DNA of 64,000 nucleotides from Sphingobacterium spiritivorum (GCF_016725325.1 NZ_CP068083.1:2728001-2792000); one strand, 5' to 3'; positions 26,032 to 34,803 are shown, numbered from the stretch's first letter. The notes: generated by a model not told the origin, from the sequence alone. Numbers and translations are program-made.

Positions 26032-26808
26032 ATGGAAAAGAAGCACGATTATAATATTGATTACAATGACGTGGTTATTGATGTTAAGAATGTCAGTAAG
26101 TCATTCGGAACACTTGACGTCCTGCGTGATGTAAACCTGCAGCTTTTCAACGGAGAGAATCTGGTGGTTCTGGGACGCTCGGGGACAGGTAAGTCAGTTC
26201 TGATTAAGCTGATTTCTGGATTATTGGAACCAGATCAGGGAAGTATTCAGGTGATGGGTGAATCTGTCACTGAGCTGGGTGTGAAAGAATTACAACAACT
26301 CCGTCTTAAAATAGGTTTTTCTTTTCAGAACAGTGCCCTGTATGATAGTATGACGGTACGGGAGAATCTGGAATTTCCATTAGTACGAAATAAAAGAAAC
26401 CTGACACGCGCAGAGATCGATGCAGAAGTGGAAGATGTGCTGGAAGGTGTAGGGCTATCTCAGGCGATCAATCAGATGCCTTCTGAATTGTCAGGAGGTC
26501 AGCGTAAACGTATCGGTATTGCCCGGACTCTGATATTGAGACCTGATATTATGATGTATGATGAGCCTACAGCAGGATTAGATCCTATCACTTGTCTTGA
26601 GATTAACAGTCTTATAAATGAGGTACAGGAAAAATATAAAACTTCCTCTATTATTATCACCCATGATTTGGCTTGTGCCAAAACTGTAGGTGACCGTATT
26701 GTGATGCTACTGGATGGCAGATTTGAAAGACAGGGAAGTTTTAATGAAATATTTGACACAGATGATAAACGTGTGAAAGCGTTTTATGATTACAATTTTA
26801 TAGTTTAA
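26032..26808 (+). CDS. mlaF: MlaF-type ABC transporter ATP-binding protein
   Basis: 258 aa. Walker A is GRSGTGKSVLIK (about 54-65), the signature motif is LSGGQRKRIGIARTL, Walker B is IMMYDEPTAGLD, and the H-loop is IITHDLACAK. These match the Mla/Mkl family ATPases. It powers lipid movement with the permease 1 bp upstream and the MCE protein 5 bp downstream. No unusual feature. Confidence 0.93.
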   Translation: MEKKHDYNIDYNDVVIDVKNVSKSFGTLDVLRDVNLQLFNGENLVVLGRSGTGKSVLIKLISGLLEPDQGSIQVMGESVTELGVKELQQLRLKIGFSFQNSALYDSMTVRENLEFPLVRNKRNLTRAEIDAEVEDVLEGVGLSQAINQMPSELSGGQRKRIGIARTLILRPDIMMYDEPTAGLDPITCLEINSLINEVQEKYKTSSIIITHDLACAKTVGDRIVMLLDGRFERQGSFNEIFDTDDKRVKAFYDYNFIV

Positions 26809-26813
26809 AAAAT

Positions 26814-27827
26814 ATGAGCGCAGCAGACAATAAACGCACATTAGTAGTAGGTCTATTTGTTCTTATCGGCTTGATTATCCTCGTAGCCGGTATATTGACA
26901 TTGGGAGGACAACAGAAGAAGTTTACAAAGACATTGACTGTTACAACAGAATTTGAGGATGTAAAAGGGTTGAAAATTGGTAATAACGTCTGGTTTTCGG
27001 GTGTAAAGGTTGGTATAGTAAAAGACATCTCTTTTGAAAGCATTAAATATGTAAAAGTGGTGATGAGTATCGAAGCTAAATCCAGCGAATTTATTCGTAA
27101 AGATGCGGTTGCTAAATTAGGATCTGACGGTCTTATCGGTAATTCTATTATTACACTCGTAGGAGGTTCGCAGACCGCTCAGCCCATTGAGGACGGAGAT
27201 ATTCTCCACTCAGCAAAAGGTACCGATATGGAAGCTATGATGGCCACACTATCTGTCAATAATGATAATCTTGTTGAGATTACGCGTAATTTTGCAGTGT
27301 TATCCCAGAATCTGGTGGATGGCAAAGGAATGGTCGGTGCGATGTTGACAGACTCTACTATGGTGGTCTCATTAAGCAAATCGTTAGATAATTTGAATAA
27401 ACTGATGACGAATGCTAATCAGGCTTCAAATAATCTGGTTGCTGTAACAAATAAACTCAACAGTAATCAGGGACTAATTCATCAGCTTTCGACAGATACA
27501 GCCGTATTTGCCAGTCTGAGAGAATCAGCTGCACAATTGCAGGGGGTAACACAGACAGCAAGTGCGCTGATGAGCAATCTTAACGCTACATCTGCCCGTC
27601 TGAATGATAAAAACAATGTAGTTGGAGCCTTGACAAATGATCCTGAAGGTGCAGCAGAAATCAAACAGATTCTACGTAATCTGAATCTGAGTACCGCCAA
27701 ACTGGATCAGAATATGGAAGCCATGCAGAGTAACTTTCTGTTAAGAGGTTTCTTTAAAAAACAACAGAAAGAACAAGAAAAGGCCAAAGCCGATAGTTTA
27801 AAAGCCTTATCAGGAAGTTCAAAATAA
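26814..27827 (+). CDS. mlaD: MlaD/MCE domain protein
   Basis: 337 aa. An N-terminal membrane anchor (about 12-31) leads into one MCE domain (about 40-118) with FEDVKGLKIGNNVWFSGVKVG, the standard opening. A long helical periplasmic part follows, rich in Asn, Ser, Leu and Ala. The protein hexamerises to form a periplasmic ring that passes lipids on. Length exceeds E. coli MlaD (183 aa) because of the helical tail, more like PqiB/Mce proteins that form a longer tunnel. Ends the operon before a terminator. Confidence 0.92.
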   Translation: MSAADNKRTLVVGLFVLIGLIILVAGILTLGGQQKKFTKTLTVTTEFEDVKGLKIGNNVWFSGVKVGIVKDISFESIKYVKVVMSIEAKSSEFIRKDAVAKLGSDGLIGNSIITLVGGSQTAQPIEDGDILHSAKGTDMEAMMATLSVNNDNLVEITRNFAVLSQNLVDGKGMVGAMLTDSTMVVSLSKSLDNLNKLMTNANQASNNLVAVTNKLNSNQGLIHQLSTDTAVFASLRESAAQLQGVTQTASALMSNLNATSARLNDKNNVVGALTNDPEGAAEIKQILRNLNLSTAKLDQNMEAMQSNFLLRGFFKKQQKEQEKAKADSLKALSGSSK

Positions 27828-27865
27828 GCCTTTCTATAGTTTAGAAAACAGAAAAATTCTAAGTC

Positions 27866-27910
27866 AATCCCGAAACCTGTCTTTTATTAACAGACAAGTT
27901 TCGGGATTTT
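27866..27910 (+). terminator. Terminator after mlaEFD operon
   Basis: Inverted repeat beginning AATCCCGAAAC and ending GTTTCGGGATT with a T run; one mismatch in the upper stem. Confidence 0.8.
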
Positions 27911-27980
27911 TATTTGAGGTAAGAAAATCCTATTTGCATATTGAAATCTATTCCGTATGCTCTTTTTGGTTTATTTGAGC

Positions 27981-27988
27981 TATTTTTG
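27981..27988 (+). promoter_or_regulatory. -7 promoter box for the pseudouridine synthase gene
   Basis: TATTTTTG, 18 bp before the ATG at 28007. It lies inside the longer TTG-started frame from 27941, which is therefore rejected. Confidence 0.45.
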
Positions 27989-28006
27989 TACTCGATTTAT
28001 ATTATT

Positions 28007-28693
28007 ATGCAGATTACGGATAAAGATGTTATCTATGAGGACAATCACCTCATAGCAATTAATAAGCGTGCCGGTGATATAGTGCAGGTGGATGATTCGG
28101 GCGATAAATCTTTGGATATGATGGTCAAAGAATACCTGGAGCGTAAATATGAAAAGCCAAATGCATTTATAGGTGTGATACATCGTCTGGACAGACCGGT
28201 TAGCGGGTTGATTGTTTTTGCGAAGACCAGTAAAGGGCTGGATCGTATGAACAAGTTGTTTCATGACCGCGATGTAGAAAAATCTTATCTGGCAGTGGTA
28301 CGAAATAAACCTGAGCAGATGTCAGGTAAGCTACAGAATTGGTTAGTCCGGGACCGCAAAAAAATGATTACAAAGGCGTATAACAGAGAAATAAAAGGAA
28401 GCAGTTATGCTGAATTAGATTATAAGGTTATCGGCGAACTGGATGGGTATTATCTGCTTCATGTGAAACCCAAAACTGGGCGTACGCATCAGATCAGGGT
28501 GCAATTGTCAACGATGGGATGTCCTATTGTCGGAGATAATAAATATGGCTATCCACGCGGAAGTCTGCGCAGAAGTATCTGCTTACATTCCCGAAGTTTA
28601 TCTTTTGTTCATCCTGTCAAAGATGAGCCCATGAAACTTGTAGCAGGCCTGCCGGTAGATGGTTTCTGGGAAAAATTTAATGTATTACTGTAA
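28007..28693 (+). CDS. RluA family pseudouridine synthase
   Basis: 228 aa from the ATG at 28007 (MQITDKDVIYEDNHLIAINK). The catalytic aspartate is in GVIHRLDRPVSGLIVFAKTS (about residue 63), followed by the usual GRTHQIRVQL and GDNKYG segments. There is no S4 domain, as in RluA/TruC-type enzymes, so it isomerises uridine in rRNA or tRNA at a site not predictable here. It starts a plus-strand run with the small CxxC protein (28 bp) and DUF983 gene. Confidence 0.9.
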   Translation: MQITDKDVIYEDNHLIAINKRAGDIVQVDDSGDKSLDMMVKEYLERKYEKPNAFIGVIHRLDRPVSGLIVFAKTSKGLDRMNKLFHDRDVEKSYLAVVRNKPEQMSGKLQNWLVRDRKKMITKAYNREIKGSSYAELDYKVIGELDGYYLLHVKPKTGRTHQIRVQLSTMGCPIVGDNKYGYPRGSLRRSICLHSRSLSFVHPVKDEPMKLVAGLPVDGFWEKFNVLL

Positions 28694-28721
28694 TCGGTTT
28701 AAAAATAATTAACTTTGTGAT

Positions 28722-28982
28722 ATGAAAATAGTTAAGCACTTTTTTGTTCTTATTTCTTGTGTGCTGTTATGGATCGGAACCCCACATTCTACAGTACAGG
28801 CACAATGTGCAATGTGTTCTCTTAATGCGGAGAACGGTACAAAAAATGGTAATACACAAGGTAACGGACTGAATGATGGTGTATTATTCCTGTTGGGCGT
28901 ACCCCTTATCATTGTTGCAGGAGTGGGATTTCTGTGGTACAAGAAGTTCCGTAAACAGAATGACGAGAAAGTTTATTTTTAA
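28722..28982 (+). CDS. Small CxxC membrane protein of unknown function
   Basis: 86 aa. Signal-like N-terminus (about 1-28, ending VQAQ), then CAMC directly after the likely cleavage site, an Asn/Gly-rich stretch, one membrane helix (about 52-72) and a basic cytoplasmic tail (KKFRKQNDE). The CxxC pair outside the membrane suggests a metal- or redox-related role, but this is inference. It sits 3 bp before the DUF983 gene, which also has zinc-ribbon-like CxxC motifs. I do not recognise a named family. Confidence 0.72.
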   Translation: MKIVKHFFVLISCVLLWIGTPHSTVQAQCAMCSLNAENGTKNGNTQGNGLNDGVLFLLGVPLIIVAGVGFLWYKKFRKQNDEKVYF

Positions 28983-28985
28983 CGA

Positions 28986-29387
28986 ATGGCTACATCCAGA
29001 TTTTCTGCTCTTACACATTCTAAATGTCCGCGTTGTCGCGTAGGTAAAGTTTTTGAAGGTAAGGCTTACGGATTCCGTAAACAAAAGATGAATGATTTTT
29101 GTCCTGTCTGTGGGGTCAAATTTGAGGTAGAACCGGGTTATTTCTATGCAGCGATGTATGTCAGCTATGCATTTTCTGTAGCTCAGATAGTGAGTCTTGC
29201 CGTGGCGACCTATATTATCACCAAGAGTGAATCTCCTTGGTTGTATTTGGGAGTTCTGTTCTTTACTACGCTGATTTTTGCCCCTTTTAATTTCAGATAT
29301 TCCAGATTAGTACTGTTACATTATATGACTCCCAAGATTACCTATAACCCAAGGTATGAGGAAGAAGCTGCGAATATAGAAAAGTAA
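28986..29387 (+). CDS. DUF983 domain protein
   Basis: 133 aa. An N-terminal zinc-ribbon-like pair (CPRCRVGKVF near residue 14 and CPVCGVKFE near 39) is followed by two membrane segments (about 55-78 and 80-100). DUF983 proteins are found in many bacteria; the function is unknown. The GYFYAAMYVSYAF segment is characteristic. Together with the small CxxC protein it makes a two-gene unit that converges on the DUF4286 gene with 6 bp between the stops. Confidence 0.87.
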   Translation: MATSRFSALTHSKCPRCRVGKVFEGKAYGFRKQKMNDFCPVCGVKFEVEPGYFYAAMYVSYAFSVAQIVSLAVATYIITKSESPWLYLGVLFFTTLIFAPFNFRYSRLVLLHYMTPKITYNPRYEEEAANIEK

Positions 29388-29393
29388 TACGTA

Positions 29394-29678
29394 CTACAAG
29401 TATTTCATAACACTGTCGAATATAAAAGCTTTTCCGTGGTAGGAGGTTGCGATGAATTCCTGAAACGGTGCCAGGTATTTCGCATTAAAGCTCTCAATGT
29501 CCTGCTCACTTTCTACCACCAGTTGAATACAGTGTGTTTGGCCCTCATGTGGTGAATTCAATAATGCTAAGAATTTGGTCGGATATTCGTTTTGACTCAG
29601 AATTCCTGCTTTTACCCAATCCATTATTTCGGCATGAACTGAATCTTCTGTGATGATGGAGATGTTATATAAATACAT
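29394..29678 (-). CDS. DUF4286 family protein
   Basis: 94 aa, soluble, with a ferredoxin-like alpha/beta pattern (MYLYNISIITEDSVHAEIMDWV, ending SVMKYL). DUF4286 is largely confined to Bacteroidota; function unknown. It stands alone on the minus strand. Its ATG is 4 nt behind a perfect TACATTTG box, so the mRNA may be leaderless. Confidence 0.85.
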   Translation of the reverse strand: MYLYNISIITEDSVHAEIMDWVKAGILSQNEYPTKFLALLNSPHEGQTHCIQLVVESEQDIESFNAKYLAPFQEFIATSYHGKAFIFDSVMKYL

Positions 29679-29682
29679 AATG

Positions 29683-29690
29683 CAAATGTA
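29683..29690 (-). promoter_or_regulatory. -7 box directly before DUF4286 start
   Basis: Reads TACATTTG on the minus strand with 4 nt to the ATG. No -33 TTG at 20 bp. Confidence 0.45.
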
Positions 29691-29802
29691 CCAACAATTG
29701 TTGATAGCTCTGATTCTGTATCCGGTTTTATGTAAAAATAAGGTTGCATATCCTTGAGTTGTCGTTAATAATTTGAATATTTGAAACAGGGACTTCTAAT
29801 AT

Positions 29803-31692
29803 ATGGGTAAAATAGTTTTAAATGCAATTGCGGGTCTGTTATTGTTGATCGGGATAGGTTGCACAAACAAAAGTGACAGCAAATTAATCCCGGTACAGGA
29901 TTTTTTTGCCATACCCGAAAAAACTAACTTTAAAATCTCTCCTGACGGAAAACAGATTGCATATCTGGGGCTGGAGAATCATTGTAAAAATATTTTTATC
30001 CTTAATCTGGAGGATAAATCCAAATCAAAACAGCTTACTTATCAGGCTGATATGAATGTTCAGTATTTCTTCTGGGCAAATAAAGATAAAATCGTTTATT
30101 CCAATACGCAGTCTCCCGAAGACAGTTTGAGGTTATTTGCCATTGATGTGCATACGGAAGCATCTGTTCCGCTTTTTAAACCCTTAAAAAGAAGACTCAG
30201 ATGGGTTAATCCCATTGTATTAAGAGATAACAGTCTGCTGGCAGCAATTAATGAGCGTGATTCATCTGTTTTTGATGTTTACAGGGTATTTCTGGATGGC
30301 CGACCTAAACAGCTGTTAGATAAAAACCCTGGTAACGTTATTTCCTGGTACGGTTCGCCTGACGGTGAAGTTCGTCTGGCGTTGACCAGCGATAGTGTAG
30401 AAGAATCTATTCTGTACCGTCCGAACCAGAAAACTCCTTTTAAAGAGATTGTAACCAATGATTTTGAGACTAATATTCTGCCATTAGGATTTGTAAAGGG
30501 ATCTTCCTCTAAGATTTATGCGCTTTCGAATGTAGGTCGTGATAAGCTGACCCTGGTCGAATATGACGCCTCAAGCGGAACAGAAATAAAAGAAATATTT
30601 GGTCATCCTGATGTCGATCTCAATTCGACCGGCTATTCCAATGAATTGAATGAGATGGTATACGCCGGTTTTGCGCTTAAGAAAGAAACACGTGTGTTTT
30701 TTAACGAGAAGGTCAAACAGGTAAATGATCGGATCAGGGCAAAAGTAGATCAGGCTGAGATTGAGTTTATAGACCGTGACTCTTCATTGAATCATTTTAT
30801 TTTTAAAAGCTACACAGATCAAAATCCTGGAGCGATCTATTATTATAATGTCGCAGAGGATAAATTAATGAAACTGGCAGACCTGAATCCTAAGATTGCT
30901 AATCGTCAGATGTCAGCGATGGAACCTATGACTTATCAGACAAGGGACGGACTGACCATTCAGGGATATATCACTTATCCGTTAAATAAGGATAGGAAGA
31001 ACCTCCCTGTCGTAGTTATTCCACATGATGGTCCTAACGGACGTGTCGATTGGGGATTCCAGCCTGAAGTGCAATTTCTGGCGAGCCGGGGTTATGTTGT
31101 CTTTCAGATGAATTACCGCGGTTCTGTAGGGTACGGTAAGAAATTCTGGGTTTCAGGTTTCAAAGAGTGGGGCGGAAAGATCCAGAATGATATTACAGAC
31201 GGTGTCATGCTGCTTATTCATGAGGGTATTGCAGATCGTAATAAGATCGCAATTATGGGGAATGGCTTTGGGGGCTATTCGGCATTATATGCGGCCTGTT
31301 TTAACTCTTCTTTGTACGCTTGTGCTATTTCAAATTCAGGTTATACTAATCTGTTTACCTATTTTAAACAAGTGCCTCCTTATTTCAAACCTTATGTCCA
31401 GTTTTATTATCAGGTTGTGGGGAATCCGGAGACCGAATCAGATCTCTTTAAAGCTATTTCACCTGTTTTTCATTCGGATAAAGTAAAAATACCTATTTTT
31501 ATGGTTCAGGGCGGACGTGACAAGTTCAGTTCTGTAAATGATGCAAATCAATTTGTGCAACGTCTTAAAAATAACAATGTGCCTGTGCAGTATATTGTTA
31601 AGGATGATGAAGGAAGACGATTTAAAAATGAAGAGAACATTGTCTCTTATTACCAGGAGATGGAAGTCTTTCTGAACAAATATTTAAAATAA
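29803..31692 (+). CDS. S9 (prolyl oligopeptidase) family-like lipoprotein with missing catalytic residues
   Basis: 629 aa. Lipoprotein signal ending in GIGC (Cys19). A beta-propeller-like region (about 35-380, with ISPDGKQIAYLG) precedes an alpha/beta-hydrolase domain (about 390-629). In S9 enzymes the Ser sits in a GGSYGGY-like turn; here the turn reads GNGFGGY (486-492) with Gly488 in the Ser place. The His normally in DEGHGF is Arg605 (DDEGRRF). Asp573 remains. Peptidase activity is therefore unlikely, and the protein may be a binding or sensing lipoprotein. It lies 34 bp before a sensor kinase gene, so it may serve that system. Confidence 0.85.
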   Translation: MGKIVLNAIAGLLLLIGIGCTNKSDSKLIPVQDFFAIPEKTNFKISPDGKQIAYLGLENHCKNIFILNLEDKSKSKQLTYQADMNVQYFFWANKDKIVYSNTQSPEDSLRLFAIDVHTEASVPLFKPLKRRLRWVNPIVLRDNSLLAAINERDSSVFDVYRVFLDGRPKQLLDKNPGNVISWYGSPDGEVRLALTSDSVEESILYRPNQKTPFKEIVTNDFETNILPLGFVKGSSSKIYALSNVGRDKLTLVEYDASSGTEIKEIFGHPDVDLNSTGYSNELNEMVYAGFALKKETRVFFNEKVKQVNDRIRAKVDQAEIEFIDRDSSLNHFIFKSYTDQNPGAIYYYNVAEDKLMKLADLNPKIANRQMSAMEPMTYQTRDGLTIQGYITYPLNKDRKNLPVVVIPHDGPNGRVDWGFQPEVQFLASRGYVVFQMNYRGSVGYGKKFWVSGFKEWGGKIQNDITDGVMLLIHEGIADRNKIAIMGNGFGGYSALYAACFNSSLYACAISNSGYTNLFTYFKQVPPYFKPYVQFYYQVVGNPETESDLFKAISPVFHSDKVKIPIFMVQGGRDKFSSVNDANQFVQRLKNNNVPVQYIVKDDEGRRFKNEENIVSYYQEMEVFLNKYLK

Positions 31693-31726
31693 TCCTGAAT
31701 CTTAATATGCACGAGACTTATATCAT

Positions 31727-33388
31727 ATGAGTACTTCAACAAAGTATACATACCGTAAAAATATTGGTTTACTTATTGCCTTTGTGGTATTTGTAACCAT
31801 ACTTTATGTGGTGTCTGTATTCTTTGCACGAACGATGATCTCCAATTTTGTGGATAGCGAATTTGCGAACCGCAAGGTAGAGGTGTATGATAAATCTTTA
31901 GTGCCTTTTAATGACTTCTTCCAAAACAGAATTCCTGAAATTTCGTATTATCAGGGGTTTCTTGATACAAATGAAGCGAAGGGTATGATCGATAATATTC
32001 TGCGCAAATATCCTTTCGTCAGAGAAACAATGTTTTATGATATCGCTATTACAAATGATGAAGAAGAAGGATATGAGATCAAATACAATAATCTGCTTAT
32101 ACAGTCCAGATCTGTATTTTCTTATTCGCTAAATGAAAATCATCATCTGATATCAAAGCGTCTGGAAGATAATAATCTCAAAAATTATTCGGACGACTTT
32201 AATAATATGACCGTCAAGCTGGTCAGTTTTCTGGACCGGGTAAATGATTCGACAAAGCTTACTGATAATTTGATCTTTAAGATCTTTTACGATATGACGC
32301 CCGGAAAGATCGCATATATGAATATTCCACGTATCGGCGATCTGGTTTCCTATCGTGAATTGTTAAGAGGAGCTATCAAACAGCCTGTTAGTTATGATCA
32401 GGATCTTTTTGTCTTCTATATAGATCCACGTAAGATCAGAATTACCAATGTCTATCCTAATCTATATGAAAATATAGAAATCGTACCCCTGGTAAGTGTC
32501 AATCTGACTGGTGAGAAGCCGTATCTGTATACAGAAGTTTCGCTTCCGGGCGCCCTTTCAGACTACAAGATTACCTTCAGTACATCAGAATCCTTTATTA
32601 AAAAAGAGACTAATCGTCGATTTGCTCCTGTTGTACTTGGTATATCATTATTATATATTATTCTGCTGCTAATTGCATATCTTATCTATAGAAATGTGAT
32701 GATCAATAGCAGGCTTTACCGCTTGCAATATGACTTTATTAATAACCTCACACATGAGTTTAAGACACCCGTAAGTGTTATCAAAATTGCCGGTAACAAC
32801 ATAAAAAGTGCGGAGAAGATCAGTGATGAAGAGCGGACTATGTATGGTAAGATTCTGGATCAGGAAGCCGACAAGCTCAATAGCCTGATGAATAAATTAT
32901 TGTCATTTACACAAATTGAAAATAAATCCATAAAATTCAAAAGAGAACGGGTAGATTTAAAAGAATTATGTGAAACGATATTTTCAGCTACTAAGATCAG
33001 CTATCCGGACCTTAAACTATCTTACCGGATTACAGTCAAAAATGATATGATAACTGATCCGGTATTGTTATCAAGTGTTTTTCAAAATCTGATTGATAAT
33101 GCGTATAAATATTCTAATCCTTCAAACAAAGTTTTAGATGTTGATATACAACAAAATAAAAAAAATTTTGTTATCATATTCAGGGATGAAGGAATAGGCA
33201 TTAATAAACAAGAATACCAGAATATATTTAAGAAGTTTTATAGAGTAAAGAATCAATATAATCAACAGGGAAGTATAGGTCTTGGGTTGGCATTTTGCAA
33301 GGAGATTACTGAATTTATGGGAGGTGATATCCGTGTAGATAGCCAACTTGGTAAGGGGACTACCTTTACTTTGACGTTCCCGGTCTAA
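31727..33388 (+). CDS. Sensor histidine kinase
   Basis: 553 aa. Two membrane segments (about 13-35 and 302-323) enclose a periplasmic sensor region of about 265 residues with no family I recognise. The HisKA phospho-acceptor is His343 (NNLTHEFKTPVSV). HATPase motifs are N (QNLIDNAYKYSN), G1 (FRDEGIGI) and G2 (GSIGLGLAF). It phosphorylates the response regulator 4 bp downstream. The S9-like lipoprotein gene lies 34 bp upstream. The input signal is unknown. Confidence 0.93.
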   Translation: MSTSTKYTYRKNIGLLIAFVVFVTILYVVSVFFARTMISNFVDSEFANRKVEVYDKSLVPFNDFFQNRIPEISYYQGFLDTNEAKGMIDNILRKYPFVRETMFYDIAITNDEEEGYEIKYNNLLIQSRSVFSYSLNENHHLISKRLEDNNLKNYSDDFNNMTVKLVSFLDRVNDSTKLTDNLIFKIFYDMTPGKIAYMNIPRIGDLVSYRELLRGAIKQPVSYDQDLFVFYIDPRKIRITNVYPNLYENIEIVPLVSVNLTGEKPYLYTEVSLPGALSDYKITFSTSESFIKKETNRRFAPVVLGISLLYIILLLIAYLIYRNVMINSRLYRLQYDFINNLTHEFKTPVSVIKIAGNNIKSAEKISDEERTMYGKILDQEADKLNSLMNKLLSFTQIENKSIKFKRERVDLKELCETIFSATKISYPDLKLSYRITVKNDMITDPVLLSSVFQNLIDNAYKYSNPSNKVLDVDIQQNKKNFVIIFRDEGIGINKQEYQNIFKKFYRVKNQYNQQGSIGLGLAFCKEITEFMGGDIRVDSQLGKGTTFTLTFPV

Positions 33389-33392
33389 AATA

Positions 33393-34100
33393 ATGATAAA
33401 AGATATGCAAAAGGATATTACAATTGCTGTAGTAGAAGATGATGAGAATCTACGTTTCTTGGTAAGTCATCGGTTACAGTCTGAGAATTACAAAGTAATT
33501 CAGTCCGGAAATGGGCTGGATGCTGAAAAAATGATTTTAGATGAAAGACCTGATATTGTTTTATTAGATTGGATGCTTCCCGGTAAGGAAGGTAACATCG
33601 TTTGTGAAGATGTGCGTAAAGCAGGGTTTGAGAACATTATTATTATGATGACTGCCAAATCTCAGGATATAGATAAAATCGATGCCTACAGTTTTGGAGT
33701 GACAGATTATATAACCAAACCATTCAATATGGATGTGTTAGTTGCGATGATCGAGAATAAAGTGAGATTCTTTGTTCCTAAGAGCGGAGCGGAGGTGTAT
33801 CACTTTGGCAGTACAGAACATCATCCCAATGTACACTCTTTAGTGAGAGATGGAAAGAAGATCGAGTTGACAATTCTGGAAAACAGGATCTTGTTGCATT
33901 TTCTTCAAAATGTGGGTAAAGAAATTACCCGTGAGGAGCTGATGGAAGTCGTTTGGGGATATAGCTCCAATGTCAATACAAGAACGTTGGATATGCATGT
34001 GGTGAGACTTCGTAAAAAGATCGAAAAGAACCCGGATAAGCCACATTATCTGCAGACAGTGAGAGGATTGGGGTATAAATTTATTGACGAAGACGAGTAA
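33393..34100 (+). CDS. OmpR/PhoB-type response regulator
   Basis: 235 aa. Receiver domain with acidic pair EDD (about 15-17), phospho-acceptor Asp59 (VLLDWMLPG), the Thr in MMTAKS and the Lys in YITKPFN, followed by a winged-helix DNA-binding domain (about 135-232: RTLDMHVVRLRKKIEKNPDK, then TVRGLGYKF). Translationally close to the kinase gene (4-bp gap). An internal ATG at 33405 is a possible later start. Targets are unknown. Confidence 0.94.
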   Translation: MIKDMQKDITIAVVEDDENLRFLVSHRLQSENYKVIQSGNGLDAEKMILDERPDIVLLDWMLPGKEGNIVCEDVRKAGFENIIIMMTAKSQDIDKIDAYSFGVTDYITKPFNMDVLVAMIENKVRFFVPKSGAEVYHFGSTEHHPNVHSLVRDGKKIELTILENRILLHFLQNVGKEITREELMEVVWGYSSNVNTRTLDMHVVRLRKKIEKNPDKPHYLQTVRGLGYKFIDEDE

Positions 34101-34121
34101 AATATATAACAAGATAGTTTT

Positions 34122-34150
34122 TGTTTATTTCAAAACAATTGTTATCTTCG
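34122..34150 (+). promoter_or_regulatory. Promoter of greA
   Basis: TTG (34122-34124, in TTTG), an 18-bp spacer, then TATCTTCG (34143-34150), close to TAnnTTTG. A transcript would begin near 34155, just before the hairpin at 34161. Confidence 0.5.
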
Positions 34151-34160
34151 TAAATATAGC

Positions 34161-34203
34161 AAGACCATGTTGTCCGAACAGGACAGGATGGTCTTGTCTT
34201 TTT
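34161..34203 (+). terminator. Terminator-like hairpin in the greA leader / after the response regulator
   Basis: AAGACCAT (34161-34168) pairs with ATGGTCTT (34188-34195); inner TGTCC pairs with GGACA; a T-rich run follows. It may end the kinase-regulator transcript or act on the greA leader. Confidence 0.7.
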
Positions 34204-34235
34204 ATGTTTTGAAAAGTTAAAAAAGTTAAATAATT

Positions 34236-34709
34236 ATGGCAGAAGTAACTTATTACAACCAGGAGGGATTAGATAAACTCAAAGAAGAGTTGCATCAACT
34301 GAAGACAGAGGGAAGAGCTAACATCGCAAAGGCTATCGCTGAAGCTAGAGACAAAGGTGATTTGTCAGAGAATGCTGAATACGATGCGGCAAAGGAAGCT
34401 CAAGGTTTACATGAAGCAAAAATTGCTAAGCTGGAAGATGTTCTTTCCAGTGCACGACTTATTGATGAGTCCAAATTAGATACATCAAAGGTATTAGCAT
34501 TATCTATTGTACGTATCAAAAACAAAAAGAACGGTTCGGAAATGACATATCAGCTTGTTTCTGAAACAGAAGCTGATCTTAAATCAGGTAAAATATCGGT
34601 TAAATCACCAATTGCACAAGGTCTGCTTGGAAAATCAAAAGGAGATACGGCAACTATTGAAGTTCCGGCTGGTAAAATCGAATTCGAGATCATGGAAATT
34701 TCGAGATAA
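34236..34709 (+). CDS. greA: Transcription elongation factor GreA
   Basis: 157 aa, usual length. An N-terminal coiled coil (about 1-78) with the tip acidic residues in ARDKGDLSENAEYDAAKEAQG precedes a C-terminal FKBP-like domain with the IAQGLLGKSKGD segment. It rescues backtracked RNA polymerase by stimulating transcript cleavage. It has its own promoter followed by a hairpin before the ORF, and a terminator after it. Confidence 0.97.
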   Translation: MAEVTYYNQEGLDKLKEELHQLKTEGRANIAKAIAEARDKGDLSENAEYDAAKEAQGLHEAKIAKLEDVLSSARLIDESKLDTSKVLALSIVRIKNKKNGSEMTYQLVSETEADLKSGKISVKSPIAQGLLGKSKGDTATIEVPAGKIEFEIMEISR

Positions 34710-34767
34710 TAATATTGTAGGTTATAGGCGGTTTTGCCATAACCGCAATAATCTCAAATAAACATAT

Positions 34768-34803
34768 AAAAAAGCGGTTACAGATATTGTAACCGCTTTT
34801 TTT
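34768..34803. terminator. Bidirectional terminator greA / saccharopine-dehydrogenase-like gene
   Basis: Perfect 15-bp arms AAAAAAGCGGTTACA / TGTAACCGCTTTTTT with a 5-nt loop; A and T runs on both sides. Confidence 0.9.

Noticed and set aside
28722..29084. Minus-strand ORFs opposite the small CxxC and DUF983 genes
   Set aside because: The plus frames have signal, membrane and CxxC features and tight operon spacing; the minus frames have none.
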